DNA of 64,000 nucleotides from Coxiella endosymbiont of Dermacentor marginatus (GCF_907164955.1 NZ_OU015521.1:372001-436000); one strand, 5' to 3'. Shown: positions 18,563 through 29,731, counted from the stretch's first letter. Numbers and translations are program-made. The notes: generated by a model from the sequence alone, not told the origin.

Positions 18563-19393
18563 ATGATTTCAATTAAGGAAATGATGAATAAAATAACTCA
18601 ACAATTAACGGGTTGCTCAGAAACTCCTAAGTTAGATGCTGAAATACTTATGGGTGAAGTGCTAAAAAAAACGCGCGCTAAATTATTTTCTTATCCGGAA
18701 GTAGTATTAACTAAAAAACAACAGAAACAAATAATGAATTATGTGGCACGCCGTCTGATTGGTGAGCCTATTGCCTATATTATAGGTAAAAAAGAATTTT
18801 GGTCCTTAAGTTTGACTGTAACGCCTGATGTATTTATTCCACGCCCTGAAACGGAAATGCTTGTGGAGTATGCGTTAAAATTACTCCCAGAAAATGAGAA
18901 CATTCGGCTTGCTGATTTAGGAACAGGCTCTGGTGCAATTGCTTTAGCTCTTGCTTGGGAACGTCCGTATTGGCAAATTGATGCTACTGATAATTCATTA
19001 AAAGCATTAAAAGTAGCAAAAATTAACACTGAACATTATAAAATAAAAAACATTAATTTTTATCTTGGAGAATGGTGTAAAGCTTTGCCTCAGTACGATT
19101 ACCACGCTATTGTAGGAAACCCTCTTTATATTCCTGATGAAGATAAGCATCTTCAGCAATTAAAATATGAACCACGAGAAGCTTTAATCGGTGGTCCAGA
19201 TGGCTTATCGGCGATTAAAGTGATTATTGAAGAAGCACAAATATACTTAAGACTTGGCGGATGGCTGTTGCTAGAACATGGATTTGATCAGTCCGAAAAA
19301 GTTATTGTTCTTATGAAACATTTTGGTTACCAAGAAATTAAAGATTACAAAGATCTAGCAGGATTGCCAAGAATGATTGTTGGGAAAAAATAA
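18563..19393 (+). CDS. prmC: Release-factor glutamine methyltransferase with an altered NPPY motif
   Basis: N5-methylates the GGQ glutamine of RF1 and RF2; 276 aa (E. coli 277). The N-terminal helical domain is followed by FIPRPETEMLVE, the SAM-binding ADLGTGSGAIALALA (~117-131), and a C-terminal LLLEHGFDQ. The catalytic/substrate motif, normally NPPY, reads N186-P187-L188-Y189 (codon CTT at 19124-19126). The second proline is almost invariant in this superfamily and shapes the loop that binds the glutamine amide, so activity may be lowered. The rest of the protein is intact. It sits directly behind prfA. Confidence 0.93.
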   Translation: MISIKEMMNKITQQLTGCSETPKLDAEILMGEVLKKTRAKLFSYPEVVLTKKQQKQIMNYVARRLIGEPIAYIIGKKEFWSLSLTVTPDVFIPRPETEMLVEYALKLLPENENIRLADLGTGSGAIALALAWERPYWQIDATDNSLKALKVAKINTEHYKIKNINFYLGEWCKALPQYDYHAIVGNPLYIPDEDKHLQQLKYEPREALIGGPDGLSAIKVIIEEAQIYLRLGGWLLLEHGFDQSEKVIVLMKHFGYQEIKDYKDLAGLPRMIVGKK

Positions 19394-20370
19394 TTTTGAA
19401 TTAATAAATTTAAATTTTAAAAATAAGCATCTTGCTAATTCCATTGATATACCGAGCATTTGCATTCTATCAGCGGTGCGACGATTTTTAAAACAATTTC
19501 TTGTTAGACTTTTCACAAGGACTCCTATTCTGAGTTAGTTGATTTTAATTTTTATTAAGGTTCCACCGCTATTAATCCATAGTCAGGTTATATTATTTAT
19601 AGGGAGTGGTAAAAAACTTAAGGAAATGAACTTCTGTTTTCACGATTTTTTCATTGGCAACAGAGTTTACTGTAATTTTTGTTGTGCTTAATGTTTTTAA
19701 TATTGCCATTGCTTGCTAGTCAATTGTTGGAACTTGGTGGTTATTACAAATTTGTTTTCCAATTGTTATATTAGGTTAAGCGCTATGAACACTAACTTAA
19801 TATCAATCACTGTTGGTAGAATTAGACTAGCAGAAAAGAGATTTAAAAAACTGGTTATTGTTTATCTCTCTTTTTATAAAGACTGTTTTTGAAACTTAGA
19901 AAAAATTAGTATTCGGGTAAAATATTCAATGACAAGAATTTAGAAATAGAGACAGGGAAAAGGAAAGTAGGTTGGGGAATTGTAGTCCATGCTTTTATTA
20001 TCTTGTCTTCAATAAGTAAATACAGTTAACTGTATGATTAGAGATCAAATAATTTCTGATAGAAATCGGAATAAATGTCTATTATAAAATAAAGAATAAC
20101 TTCGTTAGCAACTACGGATCTGCTCTAACTAATCACGTTAAGCTCACTAAATTATGACAGTAAAGTTCATCTGTAAAGTAGATTTATAGTTAGAGTGAAA
20201 AAATTGCCTTCTAATCATAAGAAAATACTGTGGAATATATAAAAATTATTTTCAGTGATATCCAAAAAAAGTTGCTTGAGCCTGTTTGAAAAGATGTGTA
20301 AAATCACGTACATCATTAAAGTGATGAAAGCTGCTTGTTTGGATTTGAATTCTTTAATAAAGTTGTAAAT
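19394..20370. other. Intergenic, no supportable gene (prmC-rdgB)
   Basis: About 980 bases with stops throughout all frames. Some hydrophobic stretches around 19660-19790 could be membrane-protein remains but cannot be assigned. Confidence 0.55.
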
Positions 20371-20973
20371 ATGTTGAAGATTGTTTTAGCAAGTCAAAAT
20401 GAAGGAAAATTAATAGAGATACAAAATTTATTAAAAAGTCTTGAAATACAATTGATTCCTCAGAAAAAACTTGATATTTCTTCGGTTGAAGAGATCGGGA
20501 CAACCTTTGTGGAAAATGCCATTATTAAGGCACGTCACGCGGCAAAGTATTCGGGTCTCCCTGCTTTAGCTGATGATTCAGGTTTAACCATTAATGCTTT
20601 AGATGCAGCACCTGGAATTTTATCTTCGCGATATGCAGGCGATAATGCAACCGATTCTGATCGAATACAAAAAATTTTAAAAGAATTGGAGAAGATAAAT
20701 AGTTCTGATCGTAGCGCAAGTTTTCATTGTATTTTAGTTCTAATGAAAAGTGAAATGGATCCAGTCCCTCTCGTCCTCCATGGAGTATGGAAAGGGGAGA
20801 TTACTAACGAACCAAAAGGGGAGAATGGATTTGGTTATGATCCTATTTTTTATATTCCTTCTCATCGCTGCACCGCTGCCGAACTGGATCTTAAAGAAAA
20901 AAATTTAATTAGTCATCGAGGCCAAGCTCTACAAAACTTAACGACCTTTTTAATAAATACTTTTTTAGCATAG
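20371..20973 (+). CDS. rdgB: XTP/dITP (non-canonical purine NTP) pyrophosphatase
   Basis: Removes dITP, XTP and dHAPTP from the nucleotide pool (house-cleaning, Ham1/RdgB family). 200 aa from ATG 20371 (E. coli 197). Motifs: IVLASQNEGKL (phosphate binding), TFVENAIIKARHAAK, ALADDSGL with the general base Asp, GENGFGYDPIFY and SHRGQAL. A TTG start at 20335 would add 12 residues; neither start has a strong Shine-Dalgarno, but 20371 fits the family. It is isolated between two gene-free stretches. Confidence 0.94.
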   Translation: MLKIVLASQNEGKLIEIQNLLKSLEIQLIPQKKLDISSVEEIGTTFVENAIIKARHAAKYSGLPALADDSGLTINALDAAPGILSSRYAGDNATDSDRIQKILKELEKINSSDRSASFHCILVLMKSEMDPVPLVLHGVWKGEITNEPKGENGFGYDPIFYIPSHRCTAAELDLKEKNLISHRGQALQNLTTFLINTFLA

Positions 20974-23464
20974 CCTATCCTGTGTAATAGCACCCATATG
21001 TGATCTACTTGATTTAAAAGCTTATGTCCGTATCCGATTTTGTAATAAAAATTTTGCTAACTAGCTTAGATTATTTAATTGTATAAACCAGTACTGCGGT
21101 TTTTCTATTTTTAGTATCGCTATTCTTAGTAGAGCTATTTTATTTTTTCCCTTGCTTGTATTAGCACCTTGGAATATTTCTTAAAAATAAGGTTGACGTC
21201 ACGATCATCAATGCAAAAGGTTGCATCTTAAATTAAACGGAAATTTTACAAAAGGCTGTATCTCAGTATTCTTCAGATCTACACAGATAAGATTTATGTA
21301 TATTCTGCAATTTCAATGGATGTTTAGCGCTTGAGAAGAGGATACACAACTAATCGTTAAGTTGGGTTCACGCAAAGATTAATAATTAAATAGTTTAAAC
21401 TAAGCTCCCAAGGCTTTTCTCTAAACGATGAATGATATCATTATTTCCCATTTCATAGTTTTCTAAAAACTCTTTTAAATTAATGAGAAAAATGTCCAAT
21501 ACCTGAATAAGAATAGTAAACTTGCGCTATCACTGATCGATGTTTTTTCAATACTCTCTACAATCAAATAACCAAATATCACAGTATGATTTTTCTTTCA
21601 AAGATTCAGATTTTCTTTAGATTAGTTGAGTTAGTTTGGTAATTCGCTCTGCTCTACTTGTGGAAAATACTTGCGTGAGTAACATTTAACAGCAAGATAC
21701 TGTGGATTTTTAGCGTTCATCTTTGTATCTCTTTTTATGCTGCATTTGAATGTATAGCTGTAAAATCTGAAGGTTCATGATCAAAATTGCTCTCAAGCAT
21801 AAGCGAAAATGATTCATGCCTTAATCAAACTAATATCCTCTAATCTAAATCTAAGTTCTCGAAGTTTATAGTTTCTATAAATTTATCCAAAATGTATTTT
21901 TTAATTTAAGAACTCTTTTTTCAGGTAATAAGAGAGTCAATGCCAAGATGTAGATCAAGATATAATATCGTTATTCAGGAATTCTCAAATGATTTGTAAA
22001 GAAAGAGCAAACTGTATTCTATCTAAATATCCTATGAAACGAAGAGGTCCCTTGCAACCTAATGTATATTTCCTTTTTAAGGAAATGTTCTTCTTAGTTT
22101 TAATGTGGTGATCTTTCACGCATGACAATCATGGTTGATTCACCTCTTTCTGAAAGGATTCAAAATTCTTTAAGTAAGTATTTTAGATATCAGAATCAAG
22201 ATCACTGTGACTCTACTAGTTCTGATCTATTTAGCTAGACCTCTTTTTTTTGTGCATATGGTACTGCTAAGATAATGAAATCATAAAGATCTAAAAATTT
22301 GCTAATAGTCACTAATTTAACATTTATTCCACAGCGTGGAATTGTCCAGTGGTGTTTTTTAAAATCAAGCTTGCTGCTGACCATTAATAATTGAAGACAG
22401 GGCTAAGAACTATAAATAGAGGTTCCTAATATAAAGTGAAGATGCAGTCTAAGTTAATCTATTATTTCGAAGAAAATAAAACCAATTGTTCTATTCACTA
22501 AGAGATCACTGATTCCAGTGCCTAATAATATGGTAATAGACATATAAATATTCAACATCTCATCTAAACTAAGATGTATATGAAATAAATATTATTTACA
22601 AGAAGATTAAAGGCTAACAACTTTGTTTGCATACTACTCGTAAGTTAGCAAATAAATGATTTGTTCAACATTGTATTTTAGCACCAACTAATCCTTAGAT
22701 AACATTAAAGATGTAGATTAAATGAATTCGCACTAGTTTTATTTATAACATAGTATTTAATAAGTTAGTTCTCGTCTGTTAGTTCTCGTCTGTGAATTAT
22801 GAATAAAAAATTTTTTGATCTGCAAAATAACACACGACAACTGTTTATTGTAATTCGAGAAATATTTTGTTGCGAAAATTTAATACTATACATTTTGGAT
22901 TCTCATTCCCTTGTCTGTCAAATGATAAATCTACACTTTCTTGATATCAACAAAATGAAATTCTAAAAACGTTATGATTAAGCTTATCTCAAAAAGGTTA
23001 TACTCTTAATGCAATACTTATTTGCCAGTACCGCACTTATTTTGAAATTCATAAGCATCGGATGCCCTCATAATGTCCTTGTTAAAACGCCTTAAGAACA
23101 ATAAGAAAAACTCATCACTTTAAAAATATTTCTTTCAAACTTCCAAGTTCATGCAGTTGATTAGTGGTATAATAATGACTCTGAGTGGATGTCAATGTGC
23201 AATTTCTTTTGCTAATCATAGAAGCAAAAAAGGGGATAATTAAAATATATTGATTGGTACTATTTATATGGTGTATTATTTTCCGCTTTAGATCTTGTTT
23301 ATAGTGGTTTTGGATTATGCAAATCACTGAATTGGTAGCCTGTCTGTCACTAACGAAAAGATCATAATTTGAGCTTGAATTTCGTTATTTTATTTCGGTG
23401 GAAGTCCTTTCATGCTCGTAAGTAAAATATTTTTTTAACTTTATTTGCAACATGTTAACTTGTA
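20974..23464. other. Longest gene-free stretch in the window
   Basis: About 2.5 kb without any recognisable gene; the one listed-length open frame (23115-23327, minus) has no family resemblance and no Shine-Dalgarno. Stops are dense in all six frames. A 14-base tandem duplication is at 22764-22791. Probably two or three fully eroded genes. Confidence 0.6.
22764..22791. repeat. 14-bp tandem duplication
   Basis: GTTAGTTCTCGTCT occurs twice back to back (22764-22777, 22778-22791) in non-coding DNA; probable slippage product. Confidence 0.9.
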
Positions 23465-24328
23465 ATGGTTAATTTGCGCCTACGTTTGCTTCATTATTTT
23501 CGCTTAATGCGTTTTGATAAGCCTATTGGAGTTTTTTTATTACTTTGGCCCACATTGTGGGCTTTATGGATTGCCACTCAGGGACACCCCCCTTTAAAAC
23601 TAGTGATTATTTTTATTTTAGGTGTCATTATTATGCGTGCTGCAGGGTGTGTCATCAATGACTTTGCTGATCGAAACATTGATAAACAGCTCTGTCGTAC
23701 TCAAAACCGGCCATTGACTGCTGGCATTATCAATCTTCCTGAAGCAATAGGTTTATTTATTTTTTTGTGTTTTATTGCGTTAGTTTTGGTATTATTATTA
23801 AATCGTTTGGCGTTTGAATTAGCGATTCTAGGAATGTTGTTTACTATTATCTATCCTTTTTTGAAGCGATTTACTCATTTTCCCCAATTGTGTTTAGGTA
23901 TTTTATTTTCATGGAGTATCCCGATGGTTTTTGCTGCTCAACAAGAAAATATACCTGTGATTGCTTGGTTATTATTCTTTTCAGCTGCGATATGGCCTAT
24001 TACATACGATACGCAATATGCGATGGCAGATCGGGAAGATGACCTTAAAGTAGGTGTAAAATCAACTGCCATTTTATTTGGGCATTATGATCGGATTGTT
24101 ATTGCGCTCTTACAAATGAGTATGTTGATTATGCTTAGTATTTTGGGTGAGTATTTAAGTCTTAATTATTTATTTTATTTAGGATTGATAGTAGCTTTTG
24201 GATTAATGAGCTACCAACATGTTTTAATCCGACAACGAGAGCCAAGACAATGTCTTAAGGCTTTTCATAACAATAATTGGGTAGGGTTTTTCATTTTTCT
24301 GAGTATTTTTTTTTCTTATATGCGATAA
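23465..24328 (+). CDS. ubiA: 4-hydroxybenzoate polyprenyltransferase
   Basis: Integral membrane enzyme that attaches the polyprenyl tail to 4-hydroxybenzoate in ubiquinone synthesis. 287 aa (E. coli 290) with about eight hydrophobic helices. RLMRFDKPIG at the start, the first aspartate motif in VINDFADRNIDKQL (NDxxDxxxD) and the second in YDTQYAMADREDD are intact, followed by KSTAILFG. The start at 23465 matches the family. It works with ubiH and its paralogue at 32.9-35.3 kb. The decayed 2.5 kb upstream hides any promoter. Confidence 0.95.
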   Translation: MVNLRLRLLHYFRLMRFDKPIGVFLLLWPTLWALWIATQGHPPLKLVIIFILGVIIMRAAGCVINDFADRNIDKQLCRTQNRPLTAGIINLPEAIGLFIFLCFIALVLVLLLNRLAFELAILGMLFTIIYPFLKRFTHFPQLCLGILFSWSIPMVFAAQQENIPVIAWLLFFSAAIWPITYDTQYAMADREDDLKVGVKSTAILFGHYDRIVIALLQMSMLIMLSILGEYLSLNYLFYLGLIVAFGLMSYQHVLIRQREPRQCLKAFHNNNWVGFFIFLSIFFSYMR

Positions 24329-24474
24329 TTAATCGAGTCATTATTATTACAGTAATTTTTACTAATTTGACAGGCTTAATGGGATAATAAAGCGGGGAGG
24401 ATAATGACGATCATTATGAGGATGGTATCCATGAGAAGTATGAGACAATCTTAAAAACTATTTAGACAATAATT

Positions 24475-25941
24475 ATGAAAAGAAAACTTCTTGCGTTCGC
24501 TGCGATTCTTCTTTCTTTAATTACGCCATCTCTTTATGCAGATAACCTTATTCAAGTTTATTATCAAGCAGTAAAGAATGATCCTGCTTTTTTGAAAGCT
24601 CGAGCAGATTGGTTATCAGCACAGCAAGATTTACCTATTGCAATGTCAGGAGCAGACGTGCCTGACTCTAGTTTGTTTCCTTATTTGACGATCACTGGGT
24701 CACTTACACAAACTCATCAGGAAATTAAAATGGGTCTTGATAGTACAAGTAGTTATTTTAATCAAAATAGTTATTTAGTAACTTTAACTCAGCCGATATT
24801 TAATTATGCTACTTGGAAATCAATCAGTAGTGCTCATTTTGCGGTAAAAGCGGCAATGGCTAATTATATAGCCGCTGCTCAAAATTTAATGTTTCGGACA
24901 GCTCAAGCTTACTTTTATGTCTTGAATAGTTATGACCAATTGCAATTTACACTTGCACAAAAAGAATTTTTCCTTCATCAGTTAATAACCGTGAAAGAAA
25001 AATTTAAAGTGGGTTTAATTGCTGTTACAGGAGTTTACGATGCACAAGCTAGTTACGACCAAGCAGTAGCTCAAGAAATTCAGGATCGCAACAATTTGGC
25101 TAATCAACTTGAGAATCTACGTGCTATTACAGCAAAAGAGTATAAGTCACTGGCTGGGTTAAAAAAAACAATCCCGCTGATAATTCCACACCCTCATGAT
25201 ATTAATGCGTGGATGCGAATCGCGGAACGACAAAGTTATTCTATTCAATCAGCATCATATGCTATGCTCACACAGCGAGAGACGGTTAAAAAAGCTGCTG
25301 CTAGGTGGTACCCAAAGTTAATTGGTGTTATCGTTCATGGAACCATTAACCAAAATGGATTTCCTCTCAATATTAGAGGTTCTACGACAGATATTACAAC
25401 TGATTTTATAAATACCGCTACAACAACTACAAGTGGTGGACTCAATTTGAATTTCCCTATTTTACAAGGAGGATATGTAATCCATTCCACTCATCAGGAA
25501 GAATATAACTATCTTTCTGCTAGTCAACAACTGAACCTTACGCATCGGCAGGTAGTTCAAAAAACCCGCCAGGCCTATCTCGGAGTAGACGCTGGCATTA
25601 TTAAAATTAAAGCGGACCAACAAGCTATTGTTTCTGCACAAAACAAATTAGAAGCTACTCAATCTGGCTATGTAGTGGGAACAAGCACGATGATAGATGT
25701 ATTGAATGCTGTAACAGATTTATATAAAGCTCAGAAACAATGGGCTAGTGATCGTTGTACTTATATCATCAATATTATCACTTTAAAACAGCAGGCTGGC
25801 ACTTTATGTCCAGAGGACTTATTTCAGATTAATTCTTGGCTGGGAAAGTCCGTAAAATTTGACGTGAATAAGTCTGTCATTGTCAGCAAATATATTACCA
25901 CACTACCAAGGACGTTTCTTCGTGAGGTAGAAAATCTATAG
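24475..25941 (+). CDS. tolC: TolC-family outer-membrane channel protein
   Basis: Outer-membrane exit duct for type I secretion and efflux pumps. 488 aa with a signal peptide (~1-22, ending SLYA-D) and two OEP repeats: the first from DNLIQVYYQAVKNDPAFLKAR, the second from about residue 245 (DINAWMRIAERQSYSI). It contains SYLVTLTQPIFNYATW, the GLNLNFPILQGGYV strand segment, and long coiled helices rich in Gln and Ala. It is followed by a plausible intrinsic terminator and then convergent waaA. Which pump it serves is not visible here. Confidence 0.9.
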   Translation: MKRKLLAFAAILLSLITPSLYADNLIQVYYQAVKNDPAFLKARADWLSAQQDLPIAMSGADVPDSSLFPYLTITGSLTQTHQEIKMGLDSTSSYFNQNSYLVTLTQPIFNYATWKSISSAHFAVKAAMANYIAAAQNLMFRTAQAYFYVLNSYDQLQFTLAQKEFFLHQLITVKEKFKVGLIAVTGVYDAQASYDQAVAQEIQDRNNLANQLENLRAITAKEYKSLAGLKKTIPLIIPHPHDINAWMRIAERQSYSIQSASYAMLTQRETVKKAAARWYPKLIGVIVHGTINQNGFPLNIRGSTTDITTDFINTATTTTSGGLNLNFPILQGGYVIHSTHQEEYNYLSASQQLNLTHRQVVQKTRQAYLGVDAGIIKIKADQQAIVSAQNKLEATQSGYVVGTSTMIDVLNAVTDLYKAQKQWASDRCTYIINIITLKQQAGTLCPEDLFQINSWLGKSVKFDVNKSVIVSKYITTLPRTFLREVENL

Positions 25942-26331
25942 AATGAGATTACCAATTTTTTTTATGCAATACTACGTAAGTCGCTTCAATGATTCTCTAA
26001 GGAGAAAAAATTTCATTTTATAATTTTTGCTTCTTGTTATTAAAGAAGCTAACGTAGAGATCTTTTTAAAAAGCCCCCCCACCAGCTTCTTAAGATTATC
26101 TACCTAAAAGGCAGATAAAAAAGCCATGTACGATGTTCTATTTAACAAAAGCGGGGGTTGTTGGTAGCACCCCCATTTTTAATCCCTCTTAGTTTATAAA
26201 AAGAAAACCTTAGGCAGCCTAATACTTTATCTATTGCACACAGTTAATTATTGAAACTTCGCTACCTGAAATTAAAGCGAATAGTATTTTATGAACGGAC
26301 CCATTCTCCTTGGAGATATAATAACAAAGAG
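25942..26331. other. Intergenic between convergent tolC and waaA
   Basis: 390 bases without a gene; contains C- and G-rich runs and the terminator at 26153-26180. Confidence 0.6.
26153..26180 (+). terminator. Candidate intrinsic terminator after tolC
   Basis: GGGGGT (26153-26158) pairs with ACCCCC (26169-26174) across a 10-base loop and is followed by ATTTTT. It lies ~210 bases after the tolC stop, the only GC-rich stem nearby. Confidence 0.55.
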
Positions 26332-27645
26332 TTAATGAATCGGAACTTCTGTTTGGGCAGGAAAGTTTCCCTTCATGTATCTCTTAGTTAACTGTGTATT
26401 AATCCATTGCATATGTTTATTAAGGGCGCCCGTGTTAGCCATACTTACTTGATAAGCTCGTTCTCCAAGATTTTTTCTTTCTTGCGGGTTATTAAATAAC
26501 CATGTTACATTCATAAAAAGACTGTTACTATCAGAAACGATAATCAGCGCGCGAGCAGTTTTTAATAAATTACTTATTGTCACGAAATTTTTTAAATTAG
26601 GTCCACTAATAATTGGAAGATGGATCGCGGCAGGCTCGATTAAGTTATGCCCTCCGACAGGAACTAAACTGCCTCCTACAAAAGCTACATCACTTGCCGC
26701 ATAGAGTAAGCGTAATTCTCCCATTATATCACCTAATAAAATATTATCTTGTGGGTGAGGGACTTTATGTAAACTGCGTTTAGCAATAGAAAAACCAGTA
26801 GATTTGCAAAGGCGAGCTACCTTATCAAATCGGTCTGGGTGACGAGGAACTAAAATTAAAAGAGCATCCTGAAATTGATGACGCAACTGACGAAATGCTT
26901 CAAGTACGATAATTTCTTCGCCTTCGTGAGTACTAGCAGCGATTAAAGTTGGCTGAAAGCCCCAATTTTTTCGTAAGTTTTTTCCTTCTTCAATTAAAGA
27001 AGCAGGTAAATGTAAATCAAATTTTATATTGCCTGTAACAAGTAAACGATTAGAGGCTAGGTCAAGCTGAAGAAATCGTTTTCCGTCAAGATTACTTTGA
27101 GCTGCAACGCATGTGATCTGTGAAAGCATTTTTCGGGTAATCTGATTAATATACTGATAATTACGCATAGAATGTTCTGATAAGCGAGCGTTTGCTAGGA
27201 GGATAGGAATACTTTTTCGATTTAAGTAATACAGTGTATTAGGCCAAAGTTCAGTTTCCATGATAATAGCTAGTTGTGGATGAATGCGTTTCAAAAATCG
27301 ATTGATTGGACCAGGGAGATCGTATGGAAAATACACGTGATGAATTCGATCGCCAAAATTTTTATGAATTTGTTCAGAACCAGTAGGAGTGGTTGTAGTA
27401 ATCACTAGTATATATTGAGGATATCCCTTCAATAAAGCTTTAATAAGTGGAATAGCGGAAATGACTTCCCCCACAGAAATAGCATGAAGCCAGAGAGATT
27501 TTTTATTAGGATCGAGGGCATCAATGTATCCAAAACGTTCTAAAAGACGATAACGATAACCTTTTACTTTACGAGATCGCCATAACATTCGGAGCAGGAC
27601 AAAAGGTAAAGCTACATAAAACAACAAGGTGTACAGATAACGCAT
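26332..27645 (-). CDS. waaA: 3-deoxy-D-manno-octulosonic acid (Kdo) transferase
   Basis: Adds Kdo to lipid A precursor in the inner membrane; GT30 family. 437 aa (E. coli 425). The N-terminal membrane anchor (~3-20) is followed by the GYRYRLLERFGY element, SLWLHAISVGEVISA (acceptor side with the catalytic Glu), FPYDLPGPINRFL, METELWPN, and in the C-terminal domain ASTHEGEE, VPRHPDR and FVGGSLVPVGGHN.IEPA. All key motifs are present. Divergent from the parE pseudogene. With lptD and lptM it shows that LPS biogenesis is retained. Confidence 0.94.
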   Translation of the reverse strand: MRYLYTLLFYVALPFVLLRMLWRSRKVKGYRYRLLERFGYIDALDPNKKSLWLHAISVGEVISAIPLIKALLKGYPQYILVITTTTPTGSEQIHKNFGDRIHHVYFPYDLPGPINRFLKRIHPQLAIIMETELWPNTLYYLNRKSIPILLANARLSEHSMRNYQYINQITRKMLSQITCVAAQSNLDGKRFLQLDLASNRLLVTGNIKFDLHLPASLIEEGKNLRKNWGFQPTLIAASTHEGEEIIVLEAFRQLRHQFQDALLILVPRHPDRFDKVARLCKSTGFSIAKRSLHKVPHPQDNILLGDIMGELRLLYAASDVAFVGGSLVPVGGHNLIEPAAIHLPIISGPNLKNFVTISNLLKTARALIIVSDSNSLFMNVTWLFNNPQERKNLGERAYQVSMANTGALNKHMQWINTQLTKRYMKGNFPAQTEVPIH

Positions 27646-27792
27646 AAGCTTAGTACAATTTACTTGATCATTTGTTCACTGATTTAAAAACAGCAGATAT
27701 TAAGAAACTAAGCAGAATAACTTGGATCATGTTTTGGTGCAATATAAAATTATTTCAGATAATTATCTAAAATTATAGGTAAAATAAAGATA

Positions 27793-28784
27793 ATGGAAAA
27801 ATTTGAAAAAAAATAAGTAAAAAGAGTATACAGCAGAGGTTATTGAAGTTTTAAGTGGTTTGGAACCAGTAAGACGCCTGGTATGTACACCGATATTTCA
27901 TGCCCTAATCATCTTGCTCATAAGGCTATTGATAATAGTATAGATGAAGTAATTGCCGGATTTGCAAGTCATATAGAATTAATTCTCTACAAAGATAATT
28001 CGCTTGAAACTATTGATGATGGTTGTGGTATGCCATTGATATGCATCCCAAACATAAGGTTTCAGGAATCGAATTAATTCTTACTCATCTTCACTCAGGT
28101 GCCAATTTTCTAATAAAATTTATGAATATTTGGGTGGATTGCATGGGGTGGGCATTTCGATTGTAAATGCGCATCGAAAAAATTAATTGTGCAAGTGAAA
28201 AAGGAAGGGAAAATTTATCAAATGGATTTTGCACATGGCGAGAAAACATCAAAATTAAGAATTGTTAGCTCATGTGGTAGGCAGAAAACAGGGACCAGTA
28301 TTCGATTCTGGCCAGATGTCCATTATTTTGATAGCACTAAATTCAGCGTACCTGCTTTAAGGTAGATTCTGCGCGCAAAGGCAGTTCTGTGTCCTGGATT
28401 AAAAGTTCAGTTTACTGATGAAAAAACTGGACAATATCTAGAATGGTATTATGTGGAAGGATTAAAAACCTATTTATTGGATAATGTCTGTGACTGTGAA
28501 TGTCTGCCGAAGAGACCTTGGATGGGAAGTTTTTCTGAAGCCCAAGAAATGGTAGATTGGGCAGTTATCTGGCTTCCTGAAAGGGAAGAAGGACTGGAAG
28601 AAATGAACCTCGGTCAACTCCGAGAGACTACTATGAATCCAGATACTCGCCGCTTAGTTCAATTAACAGTAAAAGCTAGAGACAAAACAGAGCAGCTTTT
28701 AGATATGCTATTAACTAAAAAGCGAGTGCAGATCGTCGCAGGTGGCTAGAGAAAAAAGGAAATCTTGCTGAGATTGAAGTTTAA
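27793..28784 (+). pseudogene. parE: parE (topoisomerase IV subunit B), degraded with a large internal deletion
   Basis: The GHKL ATPase part is recognisable in shifted frames: TAEVIEVLSGLEPVRR, frameshift, GMYTDISCPNHLAHKAIDNS, IDEVIAGF, IDDGCGMP, another shift, KVSGIELILTHLHSGA, a stop, then GGLHGVGISIVNA. An open stretch at 28453-28749 runs VDWAVIWLPEREE straight into GLEEMNLGQLRETTMNPDTR, joining regions that lie roughly 300 residues apart in E. coli ParE (~255 and ~575). The C-terminal RWLEKKGNLAEIEV ends in yet another frame at 28784. The Toprim EGDSAGG and DADSDG motifs are gone, so the product cannot function. The RPNHL signature distinguishes ParE from GyrB. Confidence 0.9.
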
Positions 28785-29731
28785 GGTAATATTTATGCAA
28801 AACAACAGGTCGCCTGGGGGCTTTGGTGTGGTATTAGCTCAATAGATTGAAAAATTAAAGAAACGGATATCTATCTGTTTAAAGAATAATCGATAGATAA
28901 TGAGGATTTTGATTTTATCAATGTTCTCAAGAGAAATAACGGGACAATAGTTATTATTACGATGGTAATTTTCGTTTTGCTCTTACTGGTGCAAATAGTT
29001 TCAAAAATGAAATATAAGGAAGTAGATTTTCCTGTTTTAAATGATTAGAGAAGAGTAGTGCATTTTATTACAACTTAGGCGCGTGTTTAAACTCTATGAT
29101 ATTTTTATAAATGTATTTACAGGATGACAAGATTGCTAAGCTTTCCTTAGGCGTTTTTTTTAGTTGTTTTAATCTTATTTTTTGTATTGCGGTGGTTTTA
29201 TTTTGTATTTGCTTAGACTAGCGTTAGTAATTATGACTATATTTTAGGAGTGGTGGTTACGATTATCATAGTTTTAGATATTATAAGCATGTTTTTTTTC
29301 ATTTTTGGAAGTTATATGGGTATGCTGGTTTTAGGAATTATTGGCTCTATCTGGACGCTCCTGGTCATTCTTCTATTTTCTGTTATTTTTCCAATATTAT
29401 TTCAATGTCGACAATATTTTCATTTATTGGATTTCTGTTTCAGAAAAGATTTTAGGTACCTGGCTTTTAATTAAGATGTGTAATTATTACGCATGCAATT
29501 TTTGTGTCATTCTAGTTTTAAGGAATTCAAAATGTAGAGGTGATAAAAATTATGTAGGAGGCCATTTTTAATACTCACCCGTCAACGCTTTGGCAGAATA
29601 GAATAATTACATAATAACCAACGAAATAATCTACGATTAAAGAATGCCATTATTTTGCGAAAAGGAAATCAATCTACCTATTTTCCTATTACAAAAAAAG
29701 AGAATGATGGGAAATTTTAAACTATGGTCTC
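28785..29731. other. Decayed region after parE
   Basis: About 950 bases. Contains hydrophobic open stretches (29250-29474 and overlapping 29341-29571) and, upstream of them, further hydrophobic codons interrupted by stops from ~29125. They look like the remains of a small membrane protein but match no family I can name. Confidence 0.5.

Noticed and set aside
23115-23327. 70-codon minus-strand open frame
   Set aside because: No start signal or similarity; isolated in a 2.5 kb stop-rich gap.
27793-28784. gyrB rather than parE
   Set aside because: The RPNHLAHKAIDNSIDE and QLRETTMNPDTRRLVQL segments follow ParE, and the closing EKKGNLAEIEV is the ParE C-terminus.
29250-29571. Small hydrophobic ORFs as a genuine membrane protein gene
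   Set aside because: Two overlapping frames of similar length, upstream hydrophobic codons broken by stops, and no family match; treated as possible relic only.
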